DNA of 64,000 nt from Escallonia rubra (lineage: Eukaryota > Streptophyta > Magnoliopsida > Escalloniales > Escalloniaceae): NCBI GenBank assembly GCA_033065855.1, contig JAVXUO010001497.1:1-64000 (forward strand), written 5' to 3'. The position numbers and the translations under genes were made by a program. This document shows positions 36,641 to 48,570 of the stretch, one piece after another (positions within the stretch are counted from its first letter, which is position 1; every line of letters begins with the position of its first letter). Under the pieces are notes generated by a model. The model ran no database searches. It was not told the origin of the DNA and saw only the letters and a program-made list of their open reading frames with translations.

Positions 36641-36974
36641 TTCCAGATTTCTTACACAACAAAGATTATAGCACTCTATGCCCTTTGCCCTTCATCCAAT
36701 ACACATACTTATATAATGCTTGACAAGGGTCCACTTCAATAAATGCCACATGTTAATTTTTTTGAGATGTCACAAGTCGCTGCAAGTTTCTTTAAAGTAG
36801 TTGATGAAAAGCCTTTGCAGATATATTAGTTGTTGAAAGGATAATACCTCATTAAGAGCTTCATCAATCCTTGAACTGTCATTCCAGAGTGAAGGACAAT
36901 TCACCGTGAAAGGTCTATAGCTATAGTAAAATCAAAGCAAAGTTGTTGCTCGTTAGATTGATATGACGTGCTAG

Positions 36975-39900
36975 TTTAGAAGTACCTAAGTTTGTCTTTT
37001 TAGCGGTTTAGGACAGACAGGCACATGACGTTACAACAACAAAAAAATCCTTTTAAATTAGTTGATTTAAAACAAACTATTGACCGCCAGATAACTCTAT
37101 GTCAAGTTTTAAAATTATGTAGTTAAAGTACATATGAAACCCACAATCGGTCTTTCACTATATGCAAAAGCGCAAGAATGATGTAATACTTCGTTGGAAA
37201 AAGCCTTAGAATACCTATGAAAGAAGTTATCGGTGAGTAGAGCTTAAGTATTCTGGCGATAGATCATGCTTGTGTCTATTTTCTTCTCGCCGATTTAAGA
37301 AACCGTCCAACTAATTAAATCAGCTGTTTGAACACAAATTTGCCACCGACAAATAACCTCTTTGAAAGCCTTGAACCTTTATGGCTAAAGTACAAATGAG
37401 AAAAATGAGATTGGAGATTACTTTAGACAAAGGCACGTGGTTGATGTAGCATTTCACTGGAAATGCCTTGGGCTACCGATAAAACAGAGTGTATAGTGGC
37501 CAGAGACTTGTCTTGTGACTCACTTGTCTTGTCTAGTTCTCACAATAATGTATGTTGTGTACGTGTGATGGTCTTGGTTATATAAATTGGTCATGCTCAT
37601 CTCATGAGAAGTCCCTAAGTTTGTCTTTTTAGTGGTTTGGACATGCCAGGCACGTGATGTTACAAAAAAAAAAGCCTTTTAAATTAGTTGATTCAAAACA
37701 AACTTTTGATCGCCGGATAACTCTAAGTGAAGTTTTAAAATTATGTAGCTAAAGTACATATGAAACCCACAATCGGTCTTTCACTACATGCAAAAGCGCA
37801 AGAATGATGTAATACTTCGCTGGAAAAAGCCTTAGAATACCTATGAAAGAAGTTATCGGTGAGTAGAGCTTAAGTATTCTGGCGATAGATCATGCTTGTG
37901 TCTATTTTCTTCTCGCCGATTTAAGAAACCGTCCAACTAATTAAATCAGCTGCCAGAACACAAATTTGCCACCGACAAATAACCTCTTTGAAAGCCCTGA
38001 ACCTTTATGGCTAAAATACAAATGAAAAAAATGAGATTGGAGATTACTTTAGACAAAGGCACGTGGTTGATGTAGCATTTCACTGGAAACGTCTTGGGCT
38101 ACCGATAAAACAGAGTGTATAGTGGCTAGAGACTTGTCTTGTGACTCACTTGTCTTGTCTAGTTCTCACAATAATGTATGTTGTGTACGTGTGATGGTCT
38201 TGGTTATATAAATTGGTCATGCTCGTCTCATGAGAAGTACCTAAGTTTGTCTTTTTAGTGGTTTGGACATGCCAGGCACGTGATGTTACAAAAAAAAAAG
38301 CCTTTTAAATTAGTTGATTCAAAATAAACTTTTGACCGCCAGCTAACTCTAAGTGAAGTTTTAAAATTATGTAGCTAAAGTACATATGAAACCCACAATC
38401 GGTCTTTCACTACATGCAAAAGCGCAAGAATGATGTAATACTTCGCTGGAAAAAGCCTTAGAATACCTATGAAAGAAGTTATCGGTGAGTAGAGCTTAAG
38501 TATTCTGGCGATAGATCATGCTTGTGTCTATTTTCTTCTCGCCGATTTAAGAAACCGTCCAACTAATTAAATCAGCTGCCAGAACACAAATTTGCCACCG
38601 ACAAATAACCTCTTTGAAAGCCCTGAACCTTTATGGCTAAAATACAAATGAAAAAAATGAGATTGGAGATTACTTTAGACAAAGGCACGTGGTTGATGTA
38701 GCATTTCACTGGAAACGCCTTGGGCTACCGATAAAACAGAGTGTATAGTGGCTAGAGACTTGTCTTGTGACTCACTTGTCTTGTCTAGTTCTCACAATAA
38801 TGTATGTTGTGTACGTGTGATGGTCTTGGTTATATAAATTGGTCATGCTCGTCTCATGAGAAGTACCTAAGTTTGTCTTTTTAGTGGTTTGGACATGCCA
38901 GGCACGTGATGTTACAGCAAAAAAAAAAAAAAAAGCCTTTTAAATTAGTTGATTCAAAATAAACTTTTGACCGCCGGCTAACTCTAAGTGAAGTTTTAAA
39001 ATTATGTAGCTAAAGTACATATGAAACCCACAATCGGTCTTTCACTATATGCAAAAGCGCAAGAATGATTTAATACTTCGCTGGAAAAAGCCTTAGAATA
39101 CCTATGAAAGAAGTTATCGGTGAGTAGAGCTTCAGTATTCTGGCGATAGATCATGCTTGTGTCTATTTTCTTCTCGTCGATTTAAGAAACCGTCCAACTA
39201 ATTAAATCAGCTGTTTGAACCCAAATTTGCCACCGACAAATAATCTCTTTGAAAGCCTTGAACCTTTATGGCTAAAGTACAAATGAGAAAAATGAGATTG
39301 GAGATTACTTTAGACAAAGGCACGTGGTTGATGTAGCATTTCACTGAAAAGGCCTTGGGCTACCGATAAAACAGAGTGTATAGTGGCGAGTGACTTGTCT
39401 TGTGACTCACTTGTCTTCTCTAGTTCTCACAATAATGTATGTTGTGTACGTGTGATGGTCTCGGTTATATAAATTGGTCATGCTCATCTCATGAGAAGTA
39501 CCTAAGTTTGTCTTTTTAATAGTTTGGACATGCTAGGCACGTGATGTTAAAAAAAAAAAGCCTTTTAAATTAGTTGATTCAAAACAAACTTTTGATCGCC
39601 GGATAATTCTAAGCGAGGTTTTAAAATTATGTAGCTAAAGTACATATGAAACCCACAATCGGTCTTTCATTATATGCAAAACGGCAAGAATGATGTAATA
39701 CTTCGCTGAAAAAGGCCGTAGAATACCTATGAAAGAAGTTATCGGTGAGTAGAGCTTAAGTATTCTGTCGATAGATCATGCTTGTATCTATTTTCTTCTC
39801 GCCGATTTAAGAAATCGTCCAACTAATTAAATCAGCTGCTTGAACACAAATTTGCCACCGACAAATAACCTATTTGAAAGCTCTGAACCTTTATGGCTAA

Positions 39901-42598
39901 AGTACAAATGAGAAAAATGAGATTGGAGATTTCTTTAGACAAAGGCACGTAGTTGACGTAGCATTTCACTGGAAAGGCCTTGGGCTACCGATAAAACAGA
40001 GTGTATAGTGGCCAGAGACTTGTCTTGTCACTCACTTGTCTTGTCTAGTTCTCACAATAATGTATGTTGTGTACGTGTGATGGTCTCGGTTATATAAATT
40101 GGTCATGCTCATCTCATGAGAAGTACCTAAGTTTGTCTTTTTAATAGTTTGGACATGCTAGGCACGTGATGTTAAAAAAAAAAGCCTTTTAAATTAGTTG
40201 ATTCAAAACAAACTTTTGATCGCCGGATAATTCTAAGCAAAGTTTTAAAATTATGTAGCTAAAGTACATATGAAACCCACAATTGGTCTTTCATTATATG
40301 CAAAACTGCAAGAATGATGTAATACTTCGCTGAAAAAGGCCTTAGAATACCTATGAAAGAAGTTATCGATGAGTAGAGCTTAAGTATTCTGGCGATAGAT
40401 CATGCTTGTATCTATTTTCTTCTCGCCGATTTAAGAAACCGTCCAACTAATTAAATCAGCTGCTTGAACACAAATTTGCCACCGACAAATAACCTATTTG
40501 AAAGCTCTGAACCTTTATGGCTAAAGTACAAATGAGAAAAATGAGATTGGAGATTTCTTTAGACAAAGGCACATAGTTGACGTAGCATTTCACTGGAAAG
40601 GCCTTGGGCTACCGATAAAACAGAGTGTATAGTGGCCAGAGACTTGTCTTGTCACTCACTTGTCTTGTCTAGTTCTCACAATAATCTATGTTGTGTACGT
40701 GTGATGGTCTTGGTTATATAAATAGGTCATGCTCATCTCATTATAAGTACCTAAGTTTGTCTTTTTAGTGGTTTGGACATGCCAGGCACGTGATGTTATA
40801 AAAAAAAAAGCCTTTTAAATTAGTTGATTCAAAACAAACTTTTGATCGCTGGATAACTCTAATTGAAGTTTTAAAATTATGTAGCTAAAGTACATATGAA
40901 ACCCACAATCGGTCTTTCACTATATGCAAAAATGCAAGAATGATGTAATACTTCGTTGGAAAAAGCCTTAGAATACCTATGAAAGAAGTTATCGGTGAGT
41001 AGAGCTTAAGTATTCTGGCAATAGATCATGCTTGTGTCTATTTTCTTCTCGCCGATTTAAGAAACCGTCCAACTAATTAAATCAGCTGCCAGAACACAAA
41101 TTTGCCACCGACAAATAACCTCTTTGAAAGCCTTGAACCTTGATGGCTAAAGTACAAATGAGAAAAATGAGATTGGAGATTACTTTAGACAAAGGCACAT
41201 GGTTGATGTAGCATTTCACTGGAAATGACTTGGGCTACCGATAAAACAGAGTGTATAGTGGCCAAAGACTTGTCTTGTGACTCACTTGTCTTGTCTAGTT
41301 CTCACAATAATGTATGTTGTGTACGTGTGATGGTCTTGGTTATATAAATTGGTCATGCTCATCTCATGAGAAGTAGCTAAGTTTGTCTTTTTAGTGGTTT
41401 GGACATGCCAGGCACGTGATGTTACAGCAAAAAAAAGAAAAAGCCTTTTAAATTAGTTGATTCAAAATAAACTTTTGACCGCCGGATAACTCTAAGTGAA
41501 GTTTTAAAATTATGTAGCTAAAGTACATATGAAACCCACAATCGGTCTTTCACTGTATGAAAAAGCGCAAGAATGATGTAATACTTTGCTGGAAAAAGCC
41601 TTAGAATACCTATGAAAGAAGTTATCGGTGAGTAGAGCTTAAGTATTCTGGCGATAGATCATGCTTGTGTCTATTTTCTTCTCGCCGATTTAAGAAACCG
41701 TCTAACTAATTAAATCAGCTGTTTGAACACAAATTTGCCACCGACAAATAACCTCTTTGAAAGCCTTGAACCTTGATGGCTAAAGTACAAATGAGAAAAA
41801 TGAGATTGGAGATTACTTTAGACAAAGGCACATGGTTGATGCATCATTTCACTGGAAAGGCCTTGGGCTACCGATAAAACAGAGTGTATAGTGGCCAGAG
41901 ACTTATGTTGTGTACGTGTGATGGTCTTGGTTATATAAATTGGTCATGCTCATCTCATGAGAAGTACCTAAGTTTGTCTTTTTAGTGGTTTGGACATGCC
42001 AGGCACGTTATGTTACAAAAAAAAAAAGCCTTTTAAATTAGTTGATTCAAAACAAAGTTTTGATCGCTGGATAACTCTAAGTGAAGTTTTAAAATTATGT
42101 AGCTAAAGTACATATGAAACCCACAATCGGTCTTTCACTATATGCAAAAGTGCAAGAATGATGTAACACTTCGCTGGAAAAAGCCTTAGAATTCCTCTGA
42201 AAGAAGTTATCGGTGAGTAGAGCTTAAGTATTCTGGCGATAGATCATGCTTGTGTCTATTTTCTTCTCGCCGATTTAAGAAACCGTCCAACCAATTAAAT
42301 CAGCTGCTTGAACACAAATTTGACACCGACAAATAGCCTCTTTGAAAGCCCTGAACCTTTATGGCTAAAGTACAAATGAGAAAAATGAGATTGGAGATTA
42401 CTTTAGACAAAGGCACGTGGTTGATGTAGCATTTCACTGGAAAGGCCTTGGGCTACCGATAAAACAGAGTGTATAGTGGCCAGAGACTTGTTTTGTCACT
42501 CACTTGTCTTGTCTAGTTCTCACAATAATGTATGTTGTGTACGTGTGATGGCCTTAGTTATATAAATTGGTCATGCTCATCTCTAAGAAGTACCTAAG
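36975..42598 (+). repeat. Nine-copy tandem array of a ~626 bp unit
   Basis: The landmark CCTAAGTTTGTCTTTTTA recurs with TTTGTC starting at 36991, 37620, 38246, 38872, 39507, 40132, 40756, 41382 and 41973, and the partial landmark CCTAAG closes the array near 42598. Spacing is 624-635 bases except for one 591-base unit that lost the CTCACTTGTCTTGTC area. Each unit carries a variable A-run after GTGATGTTA, an AACCCACAATCGGTCTTTCA block, one or two CACGTG words (GGCACGTGATG, GGCACGTGGTTGATG) and TTATATAAATTGGTCATG near its right end. Copies are nearly identical to each other; the first unit is the most diverged (GGCACATGACG). There is no long open frame in the unit. Confidence 0.95.
42558..42575 (+). 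promoter_or_regulatory. TATA-like motif of the last array unit
   Basis: TTATATAAATTGG lies about 160 bases upstream of the ATG at 42725 and is the only array copy of this motif that leads directly into an open frame. The same motif in the other units points into the next unit. A start site some 30 bases downstream would fall at the end of the array. Confidence 0.4.
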
Positions 42599-42724
42599 CT
42601 CTATGATAGGAGTTCCTAGTAGTTCTAATTATCAACGACGTGAGAATGTGTGGTTGTTGTGTGAAAGGAACGATGACTACAAAAAAATGAAGTATACAGA
42701 TCCGAGAAAGAATTATGCAGGTTT

Positions 42725-43036
42725 ATGAAGAGAATGGCACATAGAGTTAAGGAATTAGGAGAACTACACCAAGATTTCATCGCGCTGAGAGCACCCGTGT
42801 TGCATCGTCATTCACTTAGTATGTCACGGCCTAAAGTTAAGGAGTGTAGGAAAGCTGTGTGCCGAATTCGAAAGGAGAATAACCCGATGTTGCTGCGTAA
42901 AAAACGATTTTACATGCTTCAACTTTCCGAAAAAATGACAGAGGCTAGTGTGAGGCACCTCAGTTTAGACGAGAGAAACACTATTTTAACCAATGATCAA
43001 TACTTATCTGATGAATATATGTCAAATGAAGAGTGA
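42725..43036 (+). CDS. Unknown 103-residue basic protein with acidic tail
   Basis: Frame from the ATG at 42725 to the stop at 43034-43036. It is Lys/Arg-rich with ECRKAVCRIRKENNPMLLRK in the middle and the acidic end SDEYMSNEE. The region ExxxAxxxIxxENNxMxxRxxR is shared with the ORF at 36209-36640. A 13-codon frame starting at 42687 ends with a TGA that overlaps this ATG, which would act as a short upstream frame. I recognise no family. It follows the end of the tandem array by about 125 bases. Confidence 0.4.
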   Translation: MKRMAHRVKELGELHQDFIALRAPVLHRHSLSMSRPKVKECRKAVCRIRKENNPMLLRKKRFYMLQLSEKMTEASVRHLSLDERNTILTNDQYLSDEYMSNEE

Positions 43037-43808
43037 AATATACCTCTTCCCACTATGTGTTAGGATTTTATTCCGTTGTCAGTTTTGCACGTCATTGTAA
43101 TAAGCGAACCTTGCCACTGCGTTTGTCTGTTATTTTAAAGCATTTGTTTATGTACTACTTTTGTGGCTACACACGTGTACTTTGCATAATTGGTAGGTTC
43201 TATTACAACACCTATGCAACTTCTAATCTATATCTATCTATACATGTATAAAAGCACGTATGAGCTTAAATGGCTAATTTTTTCTTTCCTTAAGATACCA
43301 TTTTTAAGTTGAAGTCTTTTTCCAAGATTAGGGGTGAGTAGGGGTGTTTTTGACTTAAAACATTTTCTTTCCACTAAATTCTAGATGTTGAATATGTACA
43401 AATTGGTGTAAGGAATACCACATGACCAATCAACATAACCCTAGATCTACCGTCTCCGACCTATAAAACCAGAAAAACCAAGAATCATTGAAGAAGACAA
43501 TGTATTTAGGCATCAAGATTGTCAAATCCATGAAAGAGGTGCACTTGGTAGTTGTGGGATGAGAATGGTGTAATTGGTGATCGCGAGGGAGCCACCATCT
43601 AGTTGCTGGGGCGGCGAGGTGGGGCTGAGGGAGGGGGCGGCGTTGGTTAGGGGTTGGGAGCAGCGACGACGTGAGTTATGGGTTGGGGGTGGCGGCGACA
43701 GAGTAGAGGGTGTGTATGATAGTGTTTGAAAATTAGGGTTTTTAAACCCTAATTTTCAAACAAGGTGCAATTATTCAGTATATACAATACAAAGGTAGTA
43801 TTGACATT
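43037..43808. other. Intergenic, no gene recognised
   Basis: AT-rich with a G-rich segment (GGGGCGGCGAGGTGGGGCTG-like) near 43608-43700, and AAAATTAGGGTTT followed by its complement AAACCCTAATTTT near 43730-43757. Confidence 0.35.
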
Positions 43809-43817
43809 TTGAAAATA

Positions 43818-46040
43818 GGGTTAAATAAATATTAGTACCCTGAAACTACTTTGAATCTCACATGAGGGTCCAAAAGTTTATTTCTCACACCAAAGGGTCT
43901 GTAGTTTTAAATAATAAGTAAGGACTTATGTCCAAATTCCTAACAATCTCGTCAAAACCATCAGGGGCAATTTTGTCAACTCGGGTTTGTCTTAGGGTTA
44001 AATACACTATAGTACCATGAAACTACCCCGAAATCTCACCCGAGGGTCCAAAAGTTTATTTTTTACATAAAAGGATCTGTAGTTTCAAGTTCGCAATAAG
44101 GACTTCCGTCCAAATTCCACCACCATAACCACTCCTTGATGCAAGTGTATGACATTTCTCTATCATCACCCATCCCATGACCACCATTAACACCATGTCA
44201 CCACCATAACATCCCTCGTTCCTACTTCCCGGTCTCTCTCCCTAATACCGCTATCACATATTACCAATTGAAACCACTATCCTACACCACCACAAATATT
44301 CCAAACTAAACACTCAATTAAATCAGATCAAAGGAAAATGTGTTAATCGAAGCTTTGAACAAAAAGTTGTAAGTTCTAGAAATGAGGGATGATCAGGATT
44401 GTAGATCCAATTAGAAATAGATAAATAAAATAGAGGCGCCGATCGCCAGTTACGAGCCGTAACTGGTCGTGTATGGCAGTGGTTGATGCTGATCGTGGAG
44501 TGGTGTGGCTTGGTGGAGGTCAGCGATGGGTCTATGTCGGTGGGTCAGGTGGTGGAGATCTGGCCGATCTGGTGGTCCTCCAGCTATGATGTTGTGCCGA
44601 TTGTTGACAGCGACTATGTTGATGTCACCGCAATGTTGTGGTATTGGGCGTTGGTGGCTATGTTGGCACCAACGGTGATGTGATGAGATAGTGCCCGTGG
44701 TGATGTGATGAGACGGCGCCGATAGCGACACCGCCGCATGGTGGTGGTTTGGTACTGGTGATGTCGGTTTGTGTGATTTGGTGTCTTTTTGTATTTTAAC
44801 CGTTGTTGGGGCTTAGGTAAGGGTAGACCTGGCAAACGGGTATACTCGCCGCCGGGTACGGGTAAAACCCGGTCAGGTCCAGATAAAAATAGGTCGGGTA
44901 ATTTTTACCCGGGTTTTTTCAGGTAGGATTTTTCTAGATCCGTACTCTACTCTTGCGAGTAGGGTATTACCCGCGGGTACATGCCTTTTTTTTTTTTGTT
45001 GACAAACAGATTTTAATACTTTTGTTGGTTAATAGTTACTACTTAGTACTTACTGACATTTTTTTCTTTTACTTATTTTGCCAACACATTTTATGTATTT
45101 GAATGATTATATGAGTTCAAATAAATCTCAAAAACTCCAAAAAAACCACCACAAAATTAATTGATTTAATTCCAACATAATTAATCTCAACACTTCCTTC
45201 TGCTTCTTTTTTAACTACAAACTTACAAAAACACTTGTTTCATATTGATCTCAAATACTCAAAAAAAAAAAAAAAAAACCACCACAAAATTAATTCCAGC
45301 AAAATAAATCTCAAAACTCCATAACTAATCATCACACCAAGAAGGAAATCTGAAATAAAAAAGAAAGAACTGTCGGTGATGGGATGACATGAAGTGGATT
45401 GCCGAGTCGCTGCGGAAGGTGGAAATTGAACTGTGACGGAGTGAGATGACTGTGAGTGGGATGGTGGTGTCGTCGAGTGGAGTTGTTCGTGAAGCAGTGG
45501 TTGTGACCTTCGGTTGGTGGATCTGTGACAGGGAGCAAAATGAACGAGAGGGTGATAGTGGAGATCAAAGGGCGGGGACAGCGTCAAAGAAAAAATGGAG
45601 AGAGATGAGAGATCTGAGGAAGAAGAGAAAAGGAAGGGTTAGGGAATTATGGCCGGCACATGAGTGATGAGAGATATGAGGGAGAAAAGAAAATGAAGGG
45701 TTAGGGGATTAGGGTCGGCACCAAGAAAGGTATATATATATATCTTGAAAATCCGGGTAAAACGGGTAACCTGTAACCCAACCCGGACCAACTCAAAAAT
45801 TAGTTGATCCTAAGGTGAGATTTCGAGGTAGTTTTAGAGTATTAAAGTGTATTTAACTCAAAAACAAACTTGAGTTGACAAAATGCCCCTGACAGTTTAG
45901 ACGAGATCGTTAGAAATTTGGACGGAAGTGCTTATTTATTTCAAATTTGAAACTACAGGCCCTTTTGTGTAAAAAATAAACTTCTGGACTCTCAGGTGAG
46001 ATTTTGGGGTAGTTTCAGGGTACTAATCTGTATTTAACCC
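43818..46040. mobile_element. Long-TIR Mutator-like non-autonomous element with perfect 9 bp duplication
   Basis: The ends GGGTTAAATA..TATTTAACCC are the tips of long inverted repeats (left 43818-44120, right about 45800-46040) with shared words such as TAGTACCCTGAAACTAC, GTCCAAAAGTTTATTT and GACTTCCGTCCAAATT or their complements. The flanks are identical 9 bp repeats TTGAAAATA at 43809-43817 and 46041-46049. It has no transposase. A hAT-like element is nested inside. Confidence 0.85.
44822..45785. mobile_element. Nested hAT-like element, approximate ends
   Basis: Starts near GACCTGGCAAACGGGTATAC, the same terminus as the right end of the element at 3845-4995. The right part has GGGTAAAACGGGTAACCTG and AACCCGGACC, complementary in style to the left. 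It lies wholly between the arms of the surrounding long-TIR element, so it inserted later. Its 8 bp duplication could not be fixed. Confidence 0.5.
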
Positions 46041-46049
46041 TTGAAAATA

Positions 46050-46730
46050 CATAATTAAGAAAATACACTTTTTGGACAAAACCCTGACAGATGGACATAA
46101 ATGTTGCATTTTTAACGTTTTTTGTCACAATATTTACATTTTGAAACTTAGTACTTTTTACTGTAATTTTACCCTAACCTTAGGGACATTGTTGTAATTA
46201 TCCCTTTTTTTAATGTCTTGAATCTCAGGTGCGGCTCGGTTGCGTATCGGATAAGTGAAAAGACTATTGTGGCAGATCTGTGACCACCGGCGACCATCAT
46301 AAACTTCGGCGACCACCGACGACCACCATCAAGGAATCTAAGAGGAGACTGGAGGGAAAAAGGAGAATGAGAAGGAAGAAGGACCCACAAGAGACCCAAG
46401 GCGGCATGCAACGTGTGGCAATGTGGGTGCGGTTGATTGCAGAGAAGAAGAAGCACATGGAATAGATGTTACCGATGTTGGCTGGAGAGACTTTTGACTT
46501 TTTGCATCCACAAATTTGTTATTTCCTTTAAGTACCTAATAAAAGTAATACTATGTACAAACTTTATCCTGTTCAGCTATACAATTTTAATATTTTTTTA
46601 TAAAGCAACATATTAAACTAAACAAATTCTCACTAATTTGGTTGAAAACTTCAAAATTTACGAAACAACACATTATACTTAAAAAATCACTACTTTGTTT
46701 GGAATATTAATATCTTTTGACACACACACG
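46050..46730. other. Intergenic, no gene recognised
   Basis: AT-rich, with a short CGGCGACCACC-rich part near 46280-46330 similar in composition to the MITE core at 8650. No coding motif. Confidence 0.35.
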
Positions 46731-46767
<37 letters not shown>

Positions 46768-47060
46768 GGGGAAAGCGAATATAAGGCTAGCCTCACGCAA
46801 GTTGCATGAGGCTAGCGGCAAAAACTATGTAGTTTCGTTAAAAAAAAGAGCTCAGTATTGTGCTTTTTTTTTTTCCTGTTTTTCTGTCCCGTTGTTTCTC
46901 TCTCCCTTCCCCCTGTTTCCTCTCATCTCCTCCCCGTTTTCTATCGCAGCAGCCCACAGGCCCTACCAACCGCATCCACCATCAAAGCCGCCACAACCTT
47001 CCTGCGCCGGCGTCAACCTTCCTGCACCAGCCAACATCACGCCCACCAACACCCATCCTC
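46768..47060 (+). repeat. Left terminal inverted repeat of the Mutator-like element
   Basis: Begins GGGGAAAGCGAATATAAGGC and contains a subterminal hairpin: GCTAGCCTCACGCAA and its complement TTGCATGAGGCTAGC (one mismatch). A pyrimidine-rich part follows. The match to the complement of 52920-53208 is near perfect by eye. Confidence 0.9.
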
Positions 47061-47291
47061 CTGTCGCGACAGTGCGCCACCAACACCACAGACCAACGCC
47101 ACAGTTTCCCTCTCGTCTCCTCCCAGTTTTCTCTGTCGCAGGCCCTACCAACCGCAGCCACCATCAAAGCCTCTGCAACCTTCATGCGCCTGCGTCAACC
47201 TTCCTGCCCAGGCCAACATCACGCCCACCAACACCCATCCTCCTGCCGCGACAGTGCACCACCAACACCACAGACTAACGCCACAGTTTCC
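46920..47291 (+). repeat. Tandem duplication inside the left arm (about 188 bp unit)
   Basis: The segment from CTCTCATCTCCTCCC through CCCTACCAACCGCA, CATCACGCCCACCAACACCC and CACCACAGACCAACGCCAC occurs twice (about 46920-47107 and 47108-47291). The proline-rich frames on the plus strand come from this C-rich repeat and I do not call them genes. Confidence 0.8.
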
Positions 47292-47486
47292 CTCTCATCT
47301 CCTCCCACCGCAGCCACCCATCTTCCATCGCCGGTCACCGTAGACCAACAACCTTCCATCTCCGGCCATCATATATATCCATTCTTGCAGCAAACATTCT
47401 CTACCGCCCACTGCCTCCATAGTTTCCACTCCCCACGAGCAACCCACCGTGTAAGGTACGCGTAGAATCAAGCTAAGTTGTTATTA

Positions 47487-48445
47487 TCTGATGGGTACAT
47501 GGTGTATCAAGGACCCCGAGTGAAAGTTGTGGAGTTCTTTGAGTCGTTAAGTTTTCGGCTTCCCTGTTGCAGATTTTCTTCAAGAGGTTTTTATCATTTG
47601 ACGAGCTTTCTATCTCTTCCTCATTTAAATTGACCAGGCAAGGCCCAACTCGTTATGTTTCTAGGTTATATCAAAAAAGGATCAAGCACAATACTGGACG
47701 GACTCTTTAAAACCATATGCTTTCCTTCCTGTATCAAAAGTTGATGAAGCTTTTATAAATTCAAAATATGGAAGTTCTTTGAAGTCCTTTATTTCTGTTC
47801 CATATGATAAATGCAACAGTCATCCTTCTGCTTTATCTAGAACCAAGTTTGTTATATCAAAATGGGAGCCTTTTAGAACATGCTTTACCAGAGAATGGTT
47901 TCTGATTAACAAACACAGTTTTCTTTATATTTTCAGAACATGCCAGGTTAATTTTACGTTGCTATTTGATTCTTTTGATGCTTCTAGGTTAGGATTTCAT
48001 TTACCATATAATCATCTTTACTGATGTGCAGGATATCAAAATCTGTAATTCTAGGAGAATTTATAGCTATATGTAGTTGACTTGAATAGTTACATCTTGA
48101 TCAATTTCAACTATATATAGTTTTCGCAGTCACTTGATGGATGCATTCTGGATCTCTACTATTGCATGGAACTCATCATGTCTATGGCGTCTCTTATCAG
48201 TTTGATTTTTGCATATGGATACATGTAATACATTCCTTTTACGTATTGTACAGGTTGCCTTTGTCGGATCTGTCACATGCACAATGTTTTTACGAACAAG
48301 ACAAAATCATATAGATGCGATAAATGGCAACCTGTATCTTTCTTGTTTGTTTTTTGGACTGGTGCATATGATGTTCAATGGATTTTCTGAGCTACCTATT
48401 ACAATATTTCGATTACCAGTATTTTATGCTTATCTGGCTGATTTT
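47487..48445 (+). pseudogene. Captured fragment of a PDR-type (full-size ABCG) transporter
   Basis: Three exon-like pieces match, in order, the stretch between the first nucleotide-binding domain and the first membrane domain of plant PDR transporters. Piece 1 (47487-47600) reads [19 protein letters not shown], then, shifted, VADFLQEV. Piece 2 (47671-47946, 92 codons open) reads [39 protein letters not shown] and FLYIFRTCQ before a GT donor. Piece 3 (48254-48445) follows a CAG acceptor with VAFVGS, TMFLRTR and [19 protein letters not shown] then RLPVFY. Walker motifs and most membrane helices are absent and there is a frameshift, so it cannot transport. Introns are kept, so it was copied from genomic DNA. 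It lies just upstream of the transposase in the same orientation. Confidence 0.85.
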
Positions 48446-48492
48446 TGTAAGTTAATACTTACATGTTTTTTGTTGAACGCTTGTGTCGGCAG

Positions 48493-48560
48493 GTAACCCA
48501 GCAAAGTTCCTGAGAAAGCTAACTGATGAAGAAATAGCTTTCCTCTCCCAGTCAAGCCAG
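48493..48560 (+). pseudogene. Captured exon of a mitochondrial gamma carbonic anhydrase (complex I subunit)
   Basis: After a CAG acceptor the plus strand reads NPAKFLRKLTDEEIAFLSQS. In plant gamma carbonic anhydrases of mitochondrial complex I the C-terminal part has NPAKFLRKLTEEEIAFISQS. The match stops at the next codons (SQVQLHDS then TAG). Only this one exon is seen. It lies between the PDR fragment and the transposase start. Confidence 0.65.
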
Positions 48561-48570
48561 GTTCAATTAC

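Noticed and set aside
36975..42598. Array as ribosomal DNA spacer, CRISPR array or centromeric satellite
   Set aside because: No rRNA sequence lies nearby, the unit is far too long and has no spacers for CRISPR, and the eukaryotic setting excludes it. Nine copies bounded by ORFs do not look like a centromere, though dispersed satellite status is untested.
46766..47465. Three overlapping proline-rich frames
   Set aside because: They arise from the C-rich arm and its 188 bp duplication, and they occur in all three plus frames and again in the right arm.
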